DNA from: Burhinus oedicnemus
Taxonomy: Eukaryota; Chordata; Aves; Charadriiformes; Burhinidae
Direction: 5' to 3'
DNA length: 64,000 nt
NCBI GenBank assembly: GCA_008921705.1
Contig: VFFE01008906.1
Coordinates: forward strand, 2,011,146 to 2,075,145
The notes under the pieces were generated by a model. The model searched no databases, had not been told where the DNA came from, and saw only the letters and a program-made list of their open reading frames with translations. Positions 21,601-32,800 of the stretch are shown piece by piece. The number at the start of each line of letters is the position of its first letter. Position 1 is the first letter of the stretch. Both the position numbers and the translations under genes were made by a program.

Positions 21601-24600
21601 ACAAAAAAATTATGTCAATAACCTCCTCCCCAAATGAACATCCCATGATTTTTTAAAAAGGCACAAATAAAATAAGTCTACAAGAGATGTTACATTATTA
21701 AAACATATGCTGAAATCAACAACGCTCAAGGCTCTATCACGGCATTTTGCTCTTCATTGGTATTTACATTATTATAGTTCTTATGTATTGCCCTGGAAAT
21801 CAGCTTTGAAGTGGAATGATGAATAAATGAAGATTTATTATTACTATCCTTATTAGAGGGATTTTAAAGTCATTAGAGACCAACAAGACATAATAATCAT
21901 ATTATATTCAATCTTCTCTAGAACATCTCCTTTGATAGGCCTGCTAACTCAATTATTTAAATATATATTACAGCAAAATGAAGCATGCCTTCTACAGTTT
22001 GGGAAATTTTTATGTTTTGTTTTCAGTTAACCAGAATTTGTTCTTACAGAATTCATTATTATAGCATTGGAGCAAAGTGGGAAAGCTCTTGAGCACCGAA
22101 GACAGAGCTCACAGAAAAACCACATGAACTACTGCCTTGTTGCCAGTGCACTTATTTGTGGAAAAAAAGAGTGGTATGTGGGAAAGCGAAGGTTTTTTAG
22201 CTGTGTGGCTAATGCTGACAACAACACACTACAAAAATCCCTAAGTGGCAAAAAAATCCAGCAGCCTAAGGCATAGGTAAGAGCAAAACTGGCTAGAACC
22301 AAATAGAAGTATTTTCATACCTCTCCTCACTCAAAATGACCTATTTAATGGAAAAGAAAGATGGAAAGCACAATCTTTACTATTGACTCTTTCTGCCTGC
22401 AACTTGTCTGGATGTAATGGTCAAGGACGAAAGAGTACCGTTTTTATCTCAGATGTTAGGCAAACGGTGAGGGGCAATATACTGTAAGCCACGTCTTTCA
22501 GATCACACCAGCTTCCCAGGGAAGGCAGCACCAGCACTGAGGTATTTTCCTTTAATTCAGTCATTGCTCTTCCAAGTCCTTCAGGACTTACTTCACTTGT
22601 GAAACATCTGAGGCAATCTGGACTACCACAGCTACAAAGCTCATACCTGCTACTTCTGTACAGGCACTTTATGCCAGATTAGTCCCCAGATGCAACCACT
22701 GCAAGTGTTCATCATCTATGAACATCACAATATGTGCATACTAATATTCTCAGGATGTTATTGACGCTATCACTACATCAGCCACCTTCCAACCTCACTT
22801 GTCATCTCTGTTTCTTTTACTTTGCTGCCTCATTCTCCAAAACTACTTCTCTTACAGACTGCCTCTAATTCCCTTTCCATTATGTTCTTGCTCCTCATGA
22901 ACCATCCGATTTCCCTGCCACTCACCTTGATCTTTCTCTGCCTAGTCATTCTGCAGTTAATTTTCGATACCTACAGGCTGCAGAGATACTTCGCTCTTGG
23001 CCACTGGCTGGATGAGACACTTCTGTCCCTTCCTAGAAATAAGGAAGGAAACATTCAGCAGTTCTTGGCACCTGGAACTGGAGAGGCAAATGCATGATGG
23101 AAGTGCTACAGTGCTTTTTAACCTTTGTTGACTCTGTGGATCCTCCTGTATCTCTGGGAACTTATTCTGCTAAGATTTGTTTTCCTAGCTGAGATCGTCT
23201 GTTCTAGCATGACTGCACTCTCTCCTTGCAGGGAGCTCATGATGACACCCTCTGATACAGCACTGACTTCATCCTCCATGACTTAAGGAATAACTGCAGA
23301 ATACGTTACGTGGAATTAATTTGGGACTAACACCATGAAAGCTTAGTAGAAAAGGAAGTGGGCAGAATACTCTGAGCTTTCAGATCTAACTCATAACAAA
23401 CAATGCAATTGCCACTACAATTTCCAATATGGAAGAAGGAGGAGCAAGAATAGTATTCAGGCTCCTATGAAAGAGGTCGAGGCATTTGGCAAGTCCAGAA
23501 GATTGTTAAGAAGGATGATAGATATGATGTTAAGGTGTAATTTCCTTGCCTCTCTTTTTTATATTAAAAAATTGTGTTCAGGAACTATGCAAGGCACTGT
23601 ACACATGAAGCATGTGGCTTCCTGCTTCTGGGCATCTAAGCATCCTGTTGATCATTTATAGGTCCCAAAAGGATAGCAGTAAAGCCAGATACGCTCCATC
23701 TCACCATTCTCATACACCCAATTCCTGATCCAGAGGCTGTCGCTCAGCAGCAAGGAAAAGATGTGGCTTCTGTGCTCATTCTGGTTACCATTCAACAAGT
23801 TAAGTCACAGGCTCCAACTCTAGTAAAAAATGATCAGTCATGGAACTGGATCTTTAGCAGCGACAAACTGCATACCTAAACTGAAGTATGTGCCAGAAAA
23901 TGATTAACAACAGGTAGTATTCCTGACATTGATAGGCTTCTGTAAAATAGCAAACGATTAACAGCCCTCAAATGTATCCCAGAACAGCTAAATGATACCA
24001 CTGACACCAGTCCAGCTCTATAAAGTGGGAGCCGTTTAAAATCCCTGTGGTCTTCTTGATCCTCTGCCTGCAGAAGTTCCTTTATGTTTATTGTTATTAA
24101 AGTTATGATCTTTGGCCCGCAGCATGCAGTTAAACAACAACAAAAAAAAATTGCATCCTCACTAAATATCAGATAAAATATAAACTCAAATTCCTTTGAA
24201 AAACTAATAGAGCTTTTTGCTCATTTTTCACACTTAAACTCTGTTTTAAGTAAAAGCAACATACTGAACTCACAATTCCAAAACCAGCATCTCTTGGGTT
24301 AGTGAAGGAGCACACATAGAAAAATAACCCATCATTTATTCCTGAAGCCTGCTGAACAACTACTTTCTCTTCAGATTATGCCTCTAGGTATTCTTTGGGA
24401 TCCACTGTGAGAGCAAGCTAGCCCTTAGAAAGGCTGAAAAAGTGAAATATCATTGCTTTTGAAATTAAAGGGAGATATTTTTTGCCGCTAGATGTGTCAT
24501 CTACATACAAACTACTACACAAACAATTACTATGAAAACCACCAGAGAATAGAAGTTTGGCATACTCAGTAGCAATGCACCTATTTTAAGAATAACAGTA

Positions 24601-25389
24601 CCAACTTAGCTTATTCAAAGCTGACTTAACTTTCAGATAAATATCTGGGCAGATCTAGAAATTTCATTTCTGAACAGCCTTCCAGATAATTCCTAACATT
24701 TTAAAAACTGAATTATGATTTAGATCATTATCTAAAAAACACTTAGTGTATACGAACAGAATCGGGGTGGGGGGGGGAATGATCATGAAATTGACTATGC
24801 ATTTTATGTCATATCACTTCACCTTTCCTGATGCACAAGTGTCTGTGACAAGACCTGGCAGTGAAACAGAAGTTTTCCTCCCATATTCAGAGCTTCCCAG
24901 TACCACTGAATCCCTCACAGAAGGTTATTTCTAGTTTCATTGTACCTTCAAACCCTGTTTGCTATAGGATTTCAGAACTTATGTTTTATTGCTTTACAGG
25001 ACAACAGTATTAAGGAATTATTTTTCTTACTGAATAGATTTTTATTTTTAGGAAATGAGTCAACTGTTTTGGTACCTAATGACAAATATATAACAGAGAT
25101 ACATATATAAATATGAGGGGGTTGTGCAACTCGTTGTCTTTGAACTATTCCAGGATGCACAGAGTTAAAGACAATGCAGTACTTAGAATGTTAATTTTCC
25201 ACTAAGGATTTCACCCTGACCTCTGTTTCAGCTGTCATGGTACTGTCCCTTGGAGGGGCCAACTGCATTAGCATCATGATTTATTTTAATATGCAATTTG
25301 CTTTATATTTTCTGAAAGGTTAAGGCTCCCAAATATATTTTTCAGAACATTCACGATACTGGAGAAAGATGAAATCCTGCAACACTTAC
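18681..25389. other. Intron of C1orf21 next to the coding exon
   Basis: No coding segment, RNA gene or interspersed repeat was recognised here. I looked on the minus strand for the next part of C1orf21, which should start by completing a GAY codon and continue with EYRIKPVEEV-type sequence, and did not find it. The region is therefore intron sequence downstream of the donor at 25389. A T-run lies at about 18955-18965. Confidence 0.65.
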
Positions 25390-25483
25390 CACCAAACACA
25401 TCTCCGTTCTGATAGTTTTTCCCCTTCTGAGTTTCCTCTTCATTTTGAACAGTAGAAACATGCTTGGCGGAGGCACAGCCCAT
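25390..25483 (-). CDS. C1orf21: C1orf21, first coding exon
   Basis: The exon encodes 31 residues starting MGCASAKHVSTVQNEEE and ending NGDVFG, plus the first base of the next codon. This matches the amino terminus of C1orf21 (also called proliferation-inducing protein 13), a conserved vertebrate protein of about 120 residues and unknown biochemical role. From memory the human protein differs only at residues 10 and 18 in this stretch. The MGC start, with Gly2 followed by Cys3, fits N-myristoylation and palmitoylation and suggests membrane anchoring; this is inference. The ATG has G at -3 and G at +4, a good start context, and was chosen over an in-frame upstream GTG for that reason and because of family length. 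The exon ends in GGTG|GTAAGTG, a strong donor leaving phase 1, consistent with a following Asp codon. The rest of the protein lies outside the window. Confidence 0.93.
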
Positions 25484-25528
25484 AGCTTCATTCAGACAGC
25501 TCCAGCTGGACCAAACCACAAATCATGT
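25484..25528 (-). other. C1orf21: C1orf21 5' leader part of the same exon
   Basis: Upstream of the ATG the minus strand reads into a likely splice acceptor, GTGCGTCTCTAG, ending at 25529. That would put the exon start at 25528 and total exon length at 139 bases. The acceptor implies at least one earlier non-coding exon at higher coordinates. The exact boundary is a prediction; transcript data would settle it. Confidence 0.65.
25488..25526 (-). promoter_or_regulatory. Short upstream ORF in the C1orf21 leader
   Basis: An ATG at 25524-25526 opens a 12-codon frame ending in TGA at 25488-25490, only four bases before the C1orf21 ATG and in a different frame. If the predicted acceptor is right, this upstream ORF is in the mature leader and could reduce or gate translation of the main ORF. 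Its -3 base lies in the preceding, unseen exon. Confidence 0.5.
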
Positions 25529-28500
25529 CTAGAGACGCACGCTCATTGTTTGAAAAATAATCCACCTTCCTGCGTGGTTGCCAAGACACTTTTACCTAAA
25601 GATGGCAAAAGAGAGAAAAATATTGAGAAAAGGTAACCTCTAAGTGTACAGCTTCAAGAAGACAAATAATGGGGTTTGTGAAGAGAAGTACAAGAGCACA
25701 GGTGGTCTCCATCACCTTAGGCTGTTAAAAGTGTATTCAATAAACCTCTGATATAGGTAGATCACGATACAGGTAGACCAATCCTGCCTTGAGACAGGAA
25801 CTCAGTCTCCTCCAGTCCTATTCTTTAATCCATGGCTTGAGGAAAGCAACATGCGCACAGATATGTTTCCCACCCACCCAGCTATTCCCACTGAACACGG
25901 GGGTTTTTATTGAAAGAAGAGAAGAAACCAGCAATATCTGCTTCTCCTGCTCCTTTTACAAATCTACCCATCAAGCCAGATTTCTTAGTGTTTTAGTCAT
26001 TAAGAGCAACTAATTGCAAGTGTTCAGACAAAATACCTCCCCTAAATCAATTAAAGATATTATGTTAATAGCTGCGAAAGGCGATAGTCAGCTGTATTAC
26101 ATTTTTTCTACGTGATCATTACTCTACTGGATCCATGAAACCTCCACTGCTCAAAATGGCAACTATACCTATTTTAAGATGGAGTAACACTCCCTGAACA
26201 ATTCAGATGTCACATAAAACAAAAGGGGGAAGAAAAAGCTAGTTTATAGCTGCAATATTTTGTACATTAAAAAAAATTAAAACCATGAACTGTTTAATGA
26301 CCAAACGGTTCCACACTCAAATAAAACCAACTTGAAACTTGGGTAAAATGACCTGGCTTGCCTTTCCACCAGCCAAACCTTATGGAAGAGCAGAAGAACT
26401 AGCAGAAAACAAGAACCACCCCTTTTTGCTGAGTTGTTTAGTTCAGCTACAGCTTAAGACCATACAGACAATTTCTTAAATCATTACTTCTCGATATTTA
26501 CGTTAAAGGACGTGGCTCATTTTACTCCATGCCAACTACAAGAATTTTATCTGTAACAGCAGATGGGTGCACTTACCTAGGACATAGCAGTATTCATCCC
26601 ACCAGAAATGTGTAACTCCAAAGAAAGTCTTTTGAGTTTTATTTCCCTGTGTGCTCAGCACGAACAGCATGCCTGTCCGTGCCAAGACAGCACCGTGACA
26701 CGTCAGAACATGGTTATGGGACCTCCGCAGCCACCCTCGGAGGGATTTCGCTTCTCACAGGGAAATGAGGAGGTAGCCACCCAGGCCAAGAGCAATTCTG
26801 TTTCTGCCATGGCAGCCACAGGTCCCTGACGGGCAGCCTTTACCATGCAAGGGGAAGGACTCTGGATGCAGAACCACCTCTCACGTCTACTCACAGACCA
26901 GCTTCCACTTTCCACTTTGTTCTGCACAGAAAAGTGCTTTTCTCCACCAAATGAGCACGTTCCACTCAAAGCACACAACATATATATGCTCAATCCCTGT
27001 TCTAAGCAGCTAACCCTCCCAGTCACATCTGCACATGCATTTTTCTTTATGTTCAGTACATTCCCCAACATGCTTTTTCCTTTTTTCCGTCCTCCTACAT
27101 AGCACACTTGAGCATAAATTTTCAATTACCCCATCCTTCTCTTCTTTCTTAGCCACAGCCAGCTACTTACCCGAAAACACCGGATTTTAAACCAGGGATT
27201 CATGCTGTTAGTAGAAGGGAGCGAGCAGATCCCCCTTGAGCTATTTTTTTTAACCCTATATGGTTACATAATTTTTTTTTTTTTTTTTCTCAAGAAAACC
27301 AAAGCAGGCCATCCTAATTACATTGCCATGCTTTGAAAATAATGATACACCCATTTTATGTAAACTAAATTAGTTGTTCTTAAGTTTTCGCAATGCAGTG
27401 AGGGTCGAAGCTGACAATTCATCTTCACACGTGTTCAAAGAGCATGACAGCCTGCATTAAGGTAACAGGTGTTTGTCTCACTGTTGGGGTGGGAAACGAG
27501 GATCCGTAAGGATTTGAAGCATCAGCCACCCTGTGCTTGCTCAAGAGGTAGGTCAAGCCACACAGAGGTGTGAGAGATTGAGGAGAAAGAGCAGACTGGG
27601 AAGGGGAACTGCTAACTGGACTGGAAATTAAATGTGGAGTAATTTTCTTAGAGGATGCAAATTTGCTTAAAGACAATAGCTTTTAGTAGACCAGCTGAAA
27701 CAAATGAGGGAGTAAAAATGATCCAGCTTTTCACTATAGAGTCCCTGTTTCAGATTTCAGATGAAAGCAGGAGCCTCAAGGTAAGCAGAGCCTGAAAACA
27801 GTAACTTTGATTTCTGATTTAAAATATAACCAGTTATATTATCCCAGGGAAAAGGATGTGGCCAGCTATGGGGCAAAGAGCAAGGGTGAGACCTGATGTA
27901 ACCCCAGAAAAAACAAGGTGTGTAGGTGGGACCACTAACAGGCTGTAGGTGGGGGAAATCACTGCACACCACAAACCCAGCATCTCTGTCACAGAACAGC
28001 TGAACTGCACTCATAGAAGCACCTGTTGAACAAATTATGCTGTTGCCATATTCAACTATTTTTCCTCTTTCTTTTTCTGTCTCTCAGCAGGGACCATTTA
28101 CAAAAGGGAAACAGCTACTCAGTAATAAAAACCAAATGTATTTTTTAACATAGCAGTGGGTTGGGTTTTGGGAGGGGATTTTTTGTGAAGCCTTATACAC
28201 AGCCAACATGCAGCAAAACAAATTGCAAAATACTTAGTTGTTGATTAGTACCCAGGAGGATGATGGTCCTGCCATCCAGGACCGCCAAGCTGTAGAAGCA
28301 ATCGGGAGCAAAGAGATGCAGAACACAAATGCAGAAGGATAAAGCTTTGGGGGAGGGAATTAAAAAATATCCATAGTCAAATCTCTCCTGCAGTACCTTG
28401 GTAGCACACACCAACCTTACTAAAAATACGGTCACGCTCAAAGACACGCTGTGATTAAAGGCAACAAATGGGAATACAAGAACTTGAAGTTTTACCTTTT

Positions 28501-28570
28501 ATATTAAAGAACAGTAATCACAGCAGTATCTGAAAAAAACTACACAACTAATACTTGGATTATGGAGGCA
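25529..28570. other. Probable intron of the C1orf21 leader
   Basis: This is unique sequence upstream of the coding exon in gene orientation. A T-run of 17 lies at 27272-27288. A minus-strand open stretch ending in a strong donor at 26577 is discussed as a candidate upstream exon. Other ORFs here, such as 26703-27125, look fortuitous. Confidence 0.5.
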
Positions 28571-28590
28571 NNNNNNNNNNNNNNNNNNNN
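28571..28590. other. Assembly gap of 20 N
   Basis: Twenty N bases, followed after a short spacer by an A-run at 28603-28622 and an A/G-rich tail. The gap is probably a failure at low-complexity sequence. Open frames crossing it are meaningless. Confidence 0.99.
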
Positions 28591-29659
28591 TTAGCAAAAA
28601 ATAAAAAAAAAAAAAAAAAAAAGAGAGAAAGAGAAAGGCCGCATTAATTTTACAAGAGACGAAATCTGACATACGCAACATCGCGATGCTCTTCAGCCTT
28701 ACACTGCCCCCAGCCTCAGGGAAACCTCTCTTGCCCGAGTACCAAAGCCCACAGTGACGAGGTTTGGGTATCACTCAGAAATGAGGTGCCAATCCCCATT
28801 CAGTGGGATGCCTGCAGAGGGTTTTGAGGACGTGAAATGCAGTACTTCAAATGGCAGCAGAATAACGCATCCGTTCCGCCTCCTCCCCCACTTTTCCACA
28901 AATATAATTTTCCCTTTTGTCTTCCTGAGCATTTGGGGGCATACAGATTTTTAGAAGCCAAAAATAAAAAGAATAAGAAAACCTCAAACCATTTGCAGTT
29001 CATGTTCACCACCCACCATCATTAATTATCAAGATTTGAGAAGCAATTTACAAGCTCCAATCTGCAACACGCTAGTGAGAAAAATCTCTCAGGCAGATCA
29101 AAAGTGTCTGCACCACCCCCAAATTAAATGCGGCAGGTTTAAGATTAACACCTTACATGCGGGTCAAAAGAAGACTACAGACACTGAGATGCTGTACTTT
29201 GTACCCTAAGTTTCTTCTGAGCTAAAAAAAAAAGGGAGCTCAGTTCTTAGAATAGAGATTGACATCGGAAACCTTAAGCAATTCCTTTTTGTTGTTGTTG
29301 TTGAGACATGCCTATATTGTACTTTTTCTTTTATCAGCTCTTTCAACACTCCATTAATCCGCTCGTCATCCCCTCACCTCTTATTTCTGATGGTCATGTA
29401 CAAGGCTGTATCCTTGACAAAACACAAGTTGCTTCCATAGCTGAAAACCAAATACTTAATAGCAAATGGAGGTTCTCCAGTGTTTTACAACAAATGTGTG
29501 TTAATTCTTCTGTTACCACAGGTGTATCTGTTTTCATCTTTATTGCACTGAGATAACTAATCGTTCATCTTCAGGCTGCAGATACATCTAAAAGTTTCCT
29601 TCTGTGTTGACCACACAGGAAACCAGGTTAAAATTTCACAAAGCTCAAGAGATCACCCC
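28591..29659. other. Unique sequence, no gene seen
   Basis: This opens with an A-run and AG-rich tract beside the gap, then non-repetitive sequence with a short (GTT)n near 29288-29301. No supported coding or RNA feature. Confidence 0.55.
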
Positions 29660-29858
29660 CAACCACAAGCCTTCTTCCAGTCTTCAGGAACGTCCCCCAA
29701 CCTCCATGACTTCTCAAAAATTACAGAGAGCAGCTCCTCAACGATGTCAGCCAGCTCTCTTAACACCCTCGGGTGGATAGCATCAGGACCCATCAATTTG
29801 TAGGGGTCAAGCTCCTGTAACAGTTCACATACCAACTCTTCCTTCACTTCCTTCAAGC
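29660..29858 (-). mobile_element. CR1-E: internal CR1 reverse transcriptase fragment
   Basis: Minus-strand translation gives EELVCELLQELDPYKLMGPD, then [12 protein letters not shown] and SVIFEKSWRLGDVPEDWKKA, the conserved start of the CR1 reverse transcriptase. Homology stops at about 29668 just after DWKKA, and on the other side near 29858. Both ends are missing, including the 3' terminus that CR1 copies normally keep, so a later deletion or rearrangement removed it. A GTTTTT-rich stretch follows at about 29866-29893. Confidence 0.88.
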
Positions 29859-32800
29859 TTCTGCGTTTTGGTTTTTGTTGTTTTTGTTGTTTTTCAACTG
29901 CCAAAAGGCATTTTTGAGCCAAAAAGACAGAAATTTTGCCTTTGAAGTGCAACAATGGCCTAAGGGAGGGAAAAAAAAAAGATTTAAAAAAATATATAGA
30001 CATATCACATCAGCTCTCTTTCTCCTGCAAATTATTTGAACCAGCATTGCTGGTGAACAGCATAGTTATATTGAAAATTAACCCACTGACTTGCTAAAGA
30101 AACAGGGCAAGGTTACAGCAGAATGACAGTTACAAACACTCTGGAGTAATACCTTGCAGTGGCAGAAGGGGAAAAAGAAAAGTCAAAGTGAGCGGTGATG
30201 CTCTGTTCCTTTGAATCCATAGGCAGAACATGTTCTCCTCCACCTGTTGATACTAACAGCCATGAAATTAAGCATTTTCTCCCCTTCTATGAATAGTTTG
30301 TCTCCATGATGCAAAATTTCTATGTTTATTACCACATTTCAGCATCCTATTGGAAACATGCTGTTCCAGCCAGCTGGGCGAATGCAGCAGTAATCTCACT
30401 GAAAGGGAAAAGAATGAGTGCAGTGCTATAAAATCAATAACACACAAGGAAACACAGTGAAAGCGCACCAGGGTTTTACAGCATTTTACTCAAGCTGCAC
30501 TAAAAATAACATTGACAAATTAAACTAGCCCAGTTACCCAGTCGGATGGTGGAACTGCCATTTGCATATACCCTCTCTCAGGAAGCCGTGCTCAGCAGAA
30601 ATCGTATTTTAAGCATTCACTTTTCAAAGACCAAAGAAGAATACTGCAATTTGACAGCTAAAGAAACGCAACAGAAAAACCACAGAAGCTCATCTACCTA
30701 GTTTTTCCCAGTAGGGAGGAGCTGGTTTGAATTAATACTACTAATTCATATCATCAGGTTATTTGTTCTATTACAGGACAGACTTTGCCCTGCTGAGGCT
30801 TATCTTACCTTTCTTATCAGCAAAATTAGCCTCTTATTTTCTTTTCTTTTGTTTGCAATCTGCATTTCTGTTGATCCAATACATGTTTTTGATGTATTAA
30901 AGCAACAAGTGATTTCCAGTAGAATAGCTCTGAATAGCAACACGATACTTCTAGGGAGCATTTTCTCCTTACTCAGTCTCATAATGAGAAATACCACCAG
31001 TAAGTCCCTGGGAAGAGATTTCACACATCACACAGTAAAATACAAATGAAGAAGGGAAGGGGAATCGCATTGCAATCTTCCTCTTCATTCACACAGGGTG
31101 GAGTTAAAGTAACACTAGTGTGAAAAGCCCAGCAACCCAGCAGCAAGATATATCAGCCACAGGACCTAATATTTTTGCTGTTTACAAATAAAATTAATTA
31201 AATTTTACTCTGGGTTTTTTGGTGTTTGTTTTGTTTTTTTTTTTTCTTTTTTTCCTTTTTTTTTTTAAATCTCAGATTACTTTAGGAGTAGTGATAGGAA
31301 GATTACCACCATCATTACAGAATGCAGTTCTAGCATCTAATTACTTTTTTCCTCTTTCTAGGAGAATTAATAGACAAAACATTGAAAACAGATAAGACTT
31401 TATAAGATTATGGGCTGGCAGTACTATAGAGTAGTTTTTTTCTTGCACACAGAGGAAAAACACACTACAGACAGTATGTTTCTGGTGAGAAAGCAAAATT
31501 TTCATGTAACGTATTTCACCTGCACAGCCTCTTTCAAACTAGCAGTGGTGCCATAGCTTCTCTTTACCATGGTAGGTGGTGCTACTCAACCAGAATTTCC
31601 AAAGGATCAGGACATTTATCCTACGTACTTTCCCGTTGCAGAAAAAACAAACACTTTTCATTAAAAATACAATTACATGCCAATAAGCTGAGAACACCTT
31701 AAATATTTCCTGCGTCTATATAAGGGACCACTATAGCTGTTACAAGGACATTACAGAACTGCAGTAGAGATTTCCACAACACACACAAAATGTTCAGATG
31801 TGTGTTTGCTATCGAACATGTTTCAGAGCCAGTTTCAGAGCTGGTGGGTCACTACAGTATCCCAGTCCATTGCTCAGTACTTCTCTTTTGCGTCACAGTC
31901 AGCATTAGATGACTGAAAACCCAACAGTAACCAGCATGAGGGAACCTGATTAAAGGCAACAAGACCCCTTCCACTGACTTTGGGTGGCTTGAGGTCACTT
32001 CCTAAAACTCAAATTTCATGGAAGAAAGATTGTTTTATGATTTATTTCCAAAGGGATTTTGGAAATGTAGTGCTGGTGAACGCAGCCGAGCCAGGCATGC
32101 TGGTGTGATGGGAGATACTATGCACGACTACCTAAAAGCCAGGTTCAATTCTCCTTAGTACATGACTTTCCTGTGTATCTAAGCATAATTTCCAGCACTT
32201 ACCATAATGGGATGGTGCCCAAGTACCTCTAAAGTATAAAGAAAACTAACAATAAGCTGTCCTATTTAATTTTATCTCTGTCTTCGTGGTTTAAAAGCAA
32301 GATATGGTTTACTGAGCAAGATACAGTAAAAGGCCCTGAGGTACAGGAACAGTGATTTATACAATGTTTTGTACGCATCCAAGTATGGCTCTGAGCATCA
32401 TCTCCCTTTTGATAACTCACTCCCCTTGCTTTGCCTTACTAAAAATAACTTAAAGGTGCAACCATTACACCTAGCCAATCAACCCCATCATGTAGAATTA
32501 GACTAAAATAAAATTATGTAGTAGCTGTAGCCGCACGATCAACAAAACCTTTTGCTGTGGAGGAAAACCTTAAGAGATAATTACCACACCGCGAAAAAGC
32601 AGCTTCATCCTCCTAAATTCCTCCTGCCTTCTTCCCACCAGTGATGGGGAATGTACCTCCAGATGTAAACACTGACTTTGGCCTGGAGCTGAAGTCTTTT
32701 TAGGACTGCCCCTTTCCTAAAAAAGCAGTAGCTCGAGTCTCTCCTAAAAATGTGAAGCACATGCTCCTTTATTTCAACAGTAAAAGGACTGAGTATCGCA

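Noticed and set aside
26703..27125. 140-codon minus-strand ORF upstream of C1orf21
   Set aside because: No resemblance to a known protein and overlapping ORFs on the other strand. It is in intronic position with no exon-type boundaries.
28499..28774. Minus-strand ORF across an N gap
   Set aside because: It spans 20 unknown bases and an A-run, so the translation is not meaningful.
32203..32228. 26-base minus-strand stretch with good acceptor and donor
   Set aside because: The splice sites look strong, but the stretch is tiny, has no coding or family support, and such pairs occur by chance in long introns.
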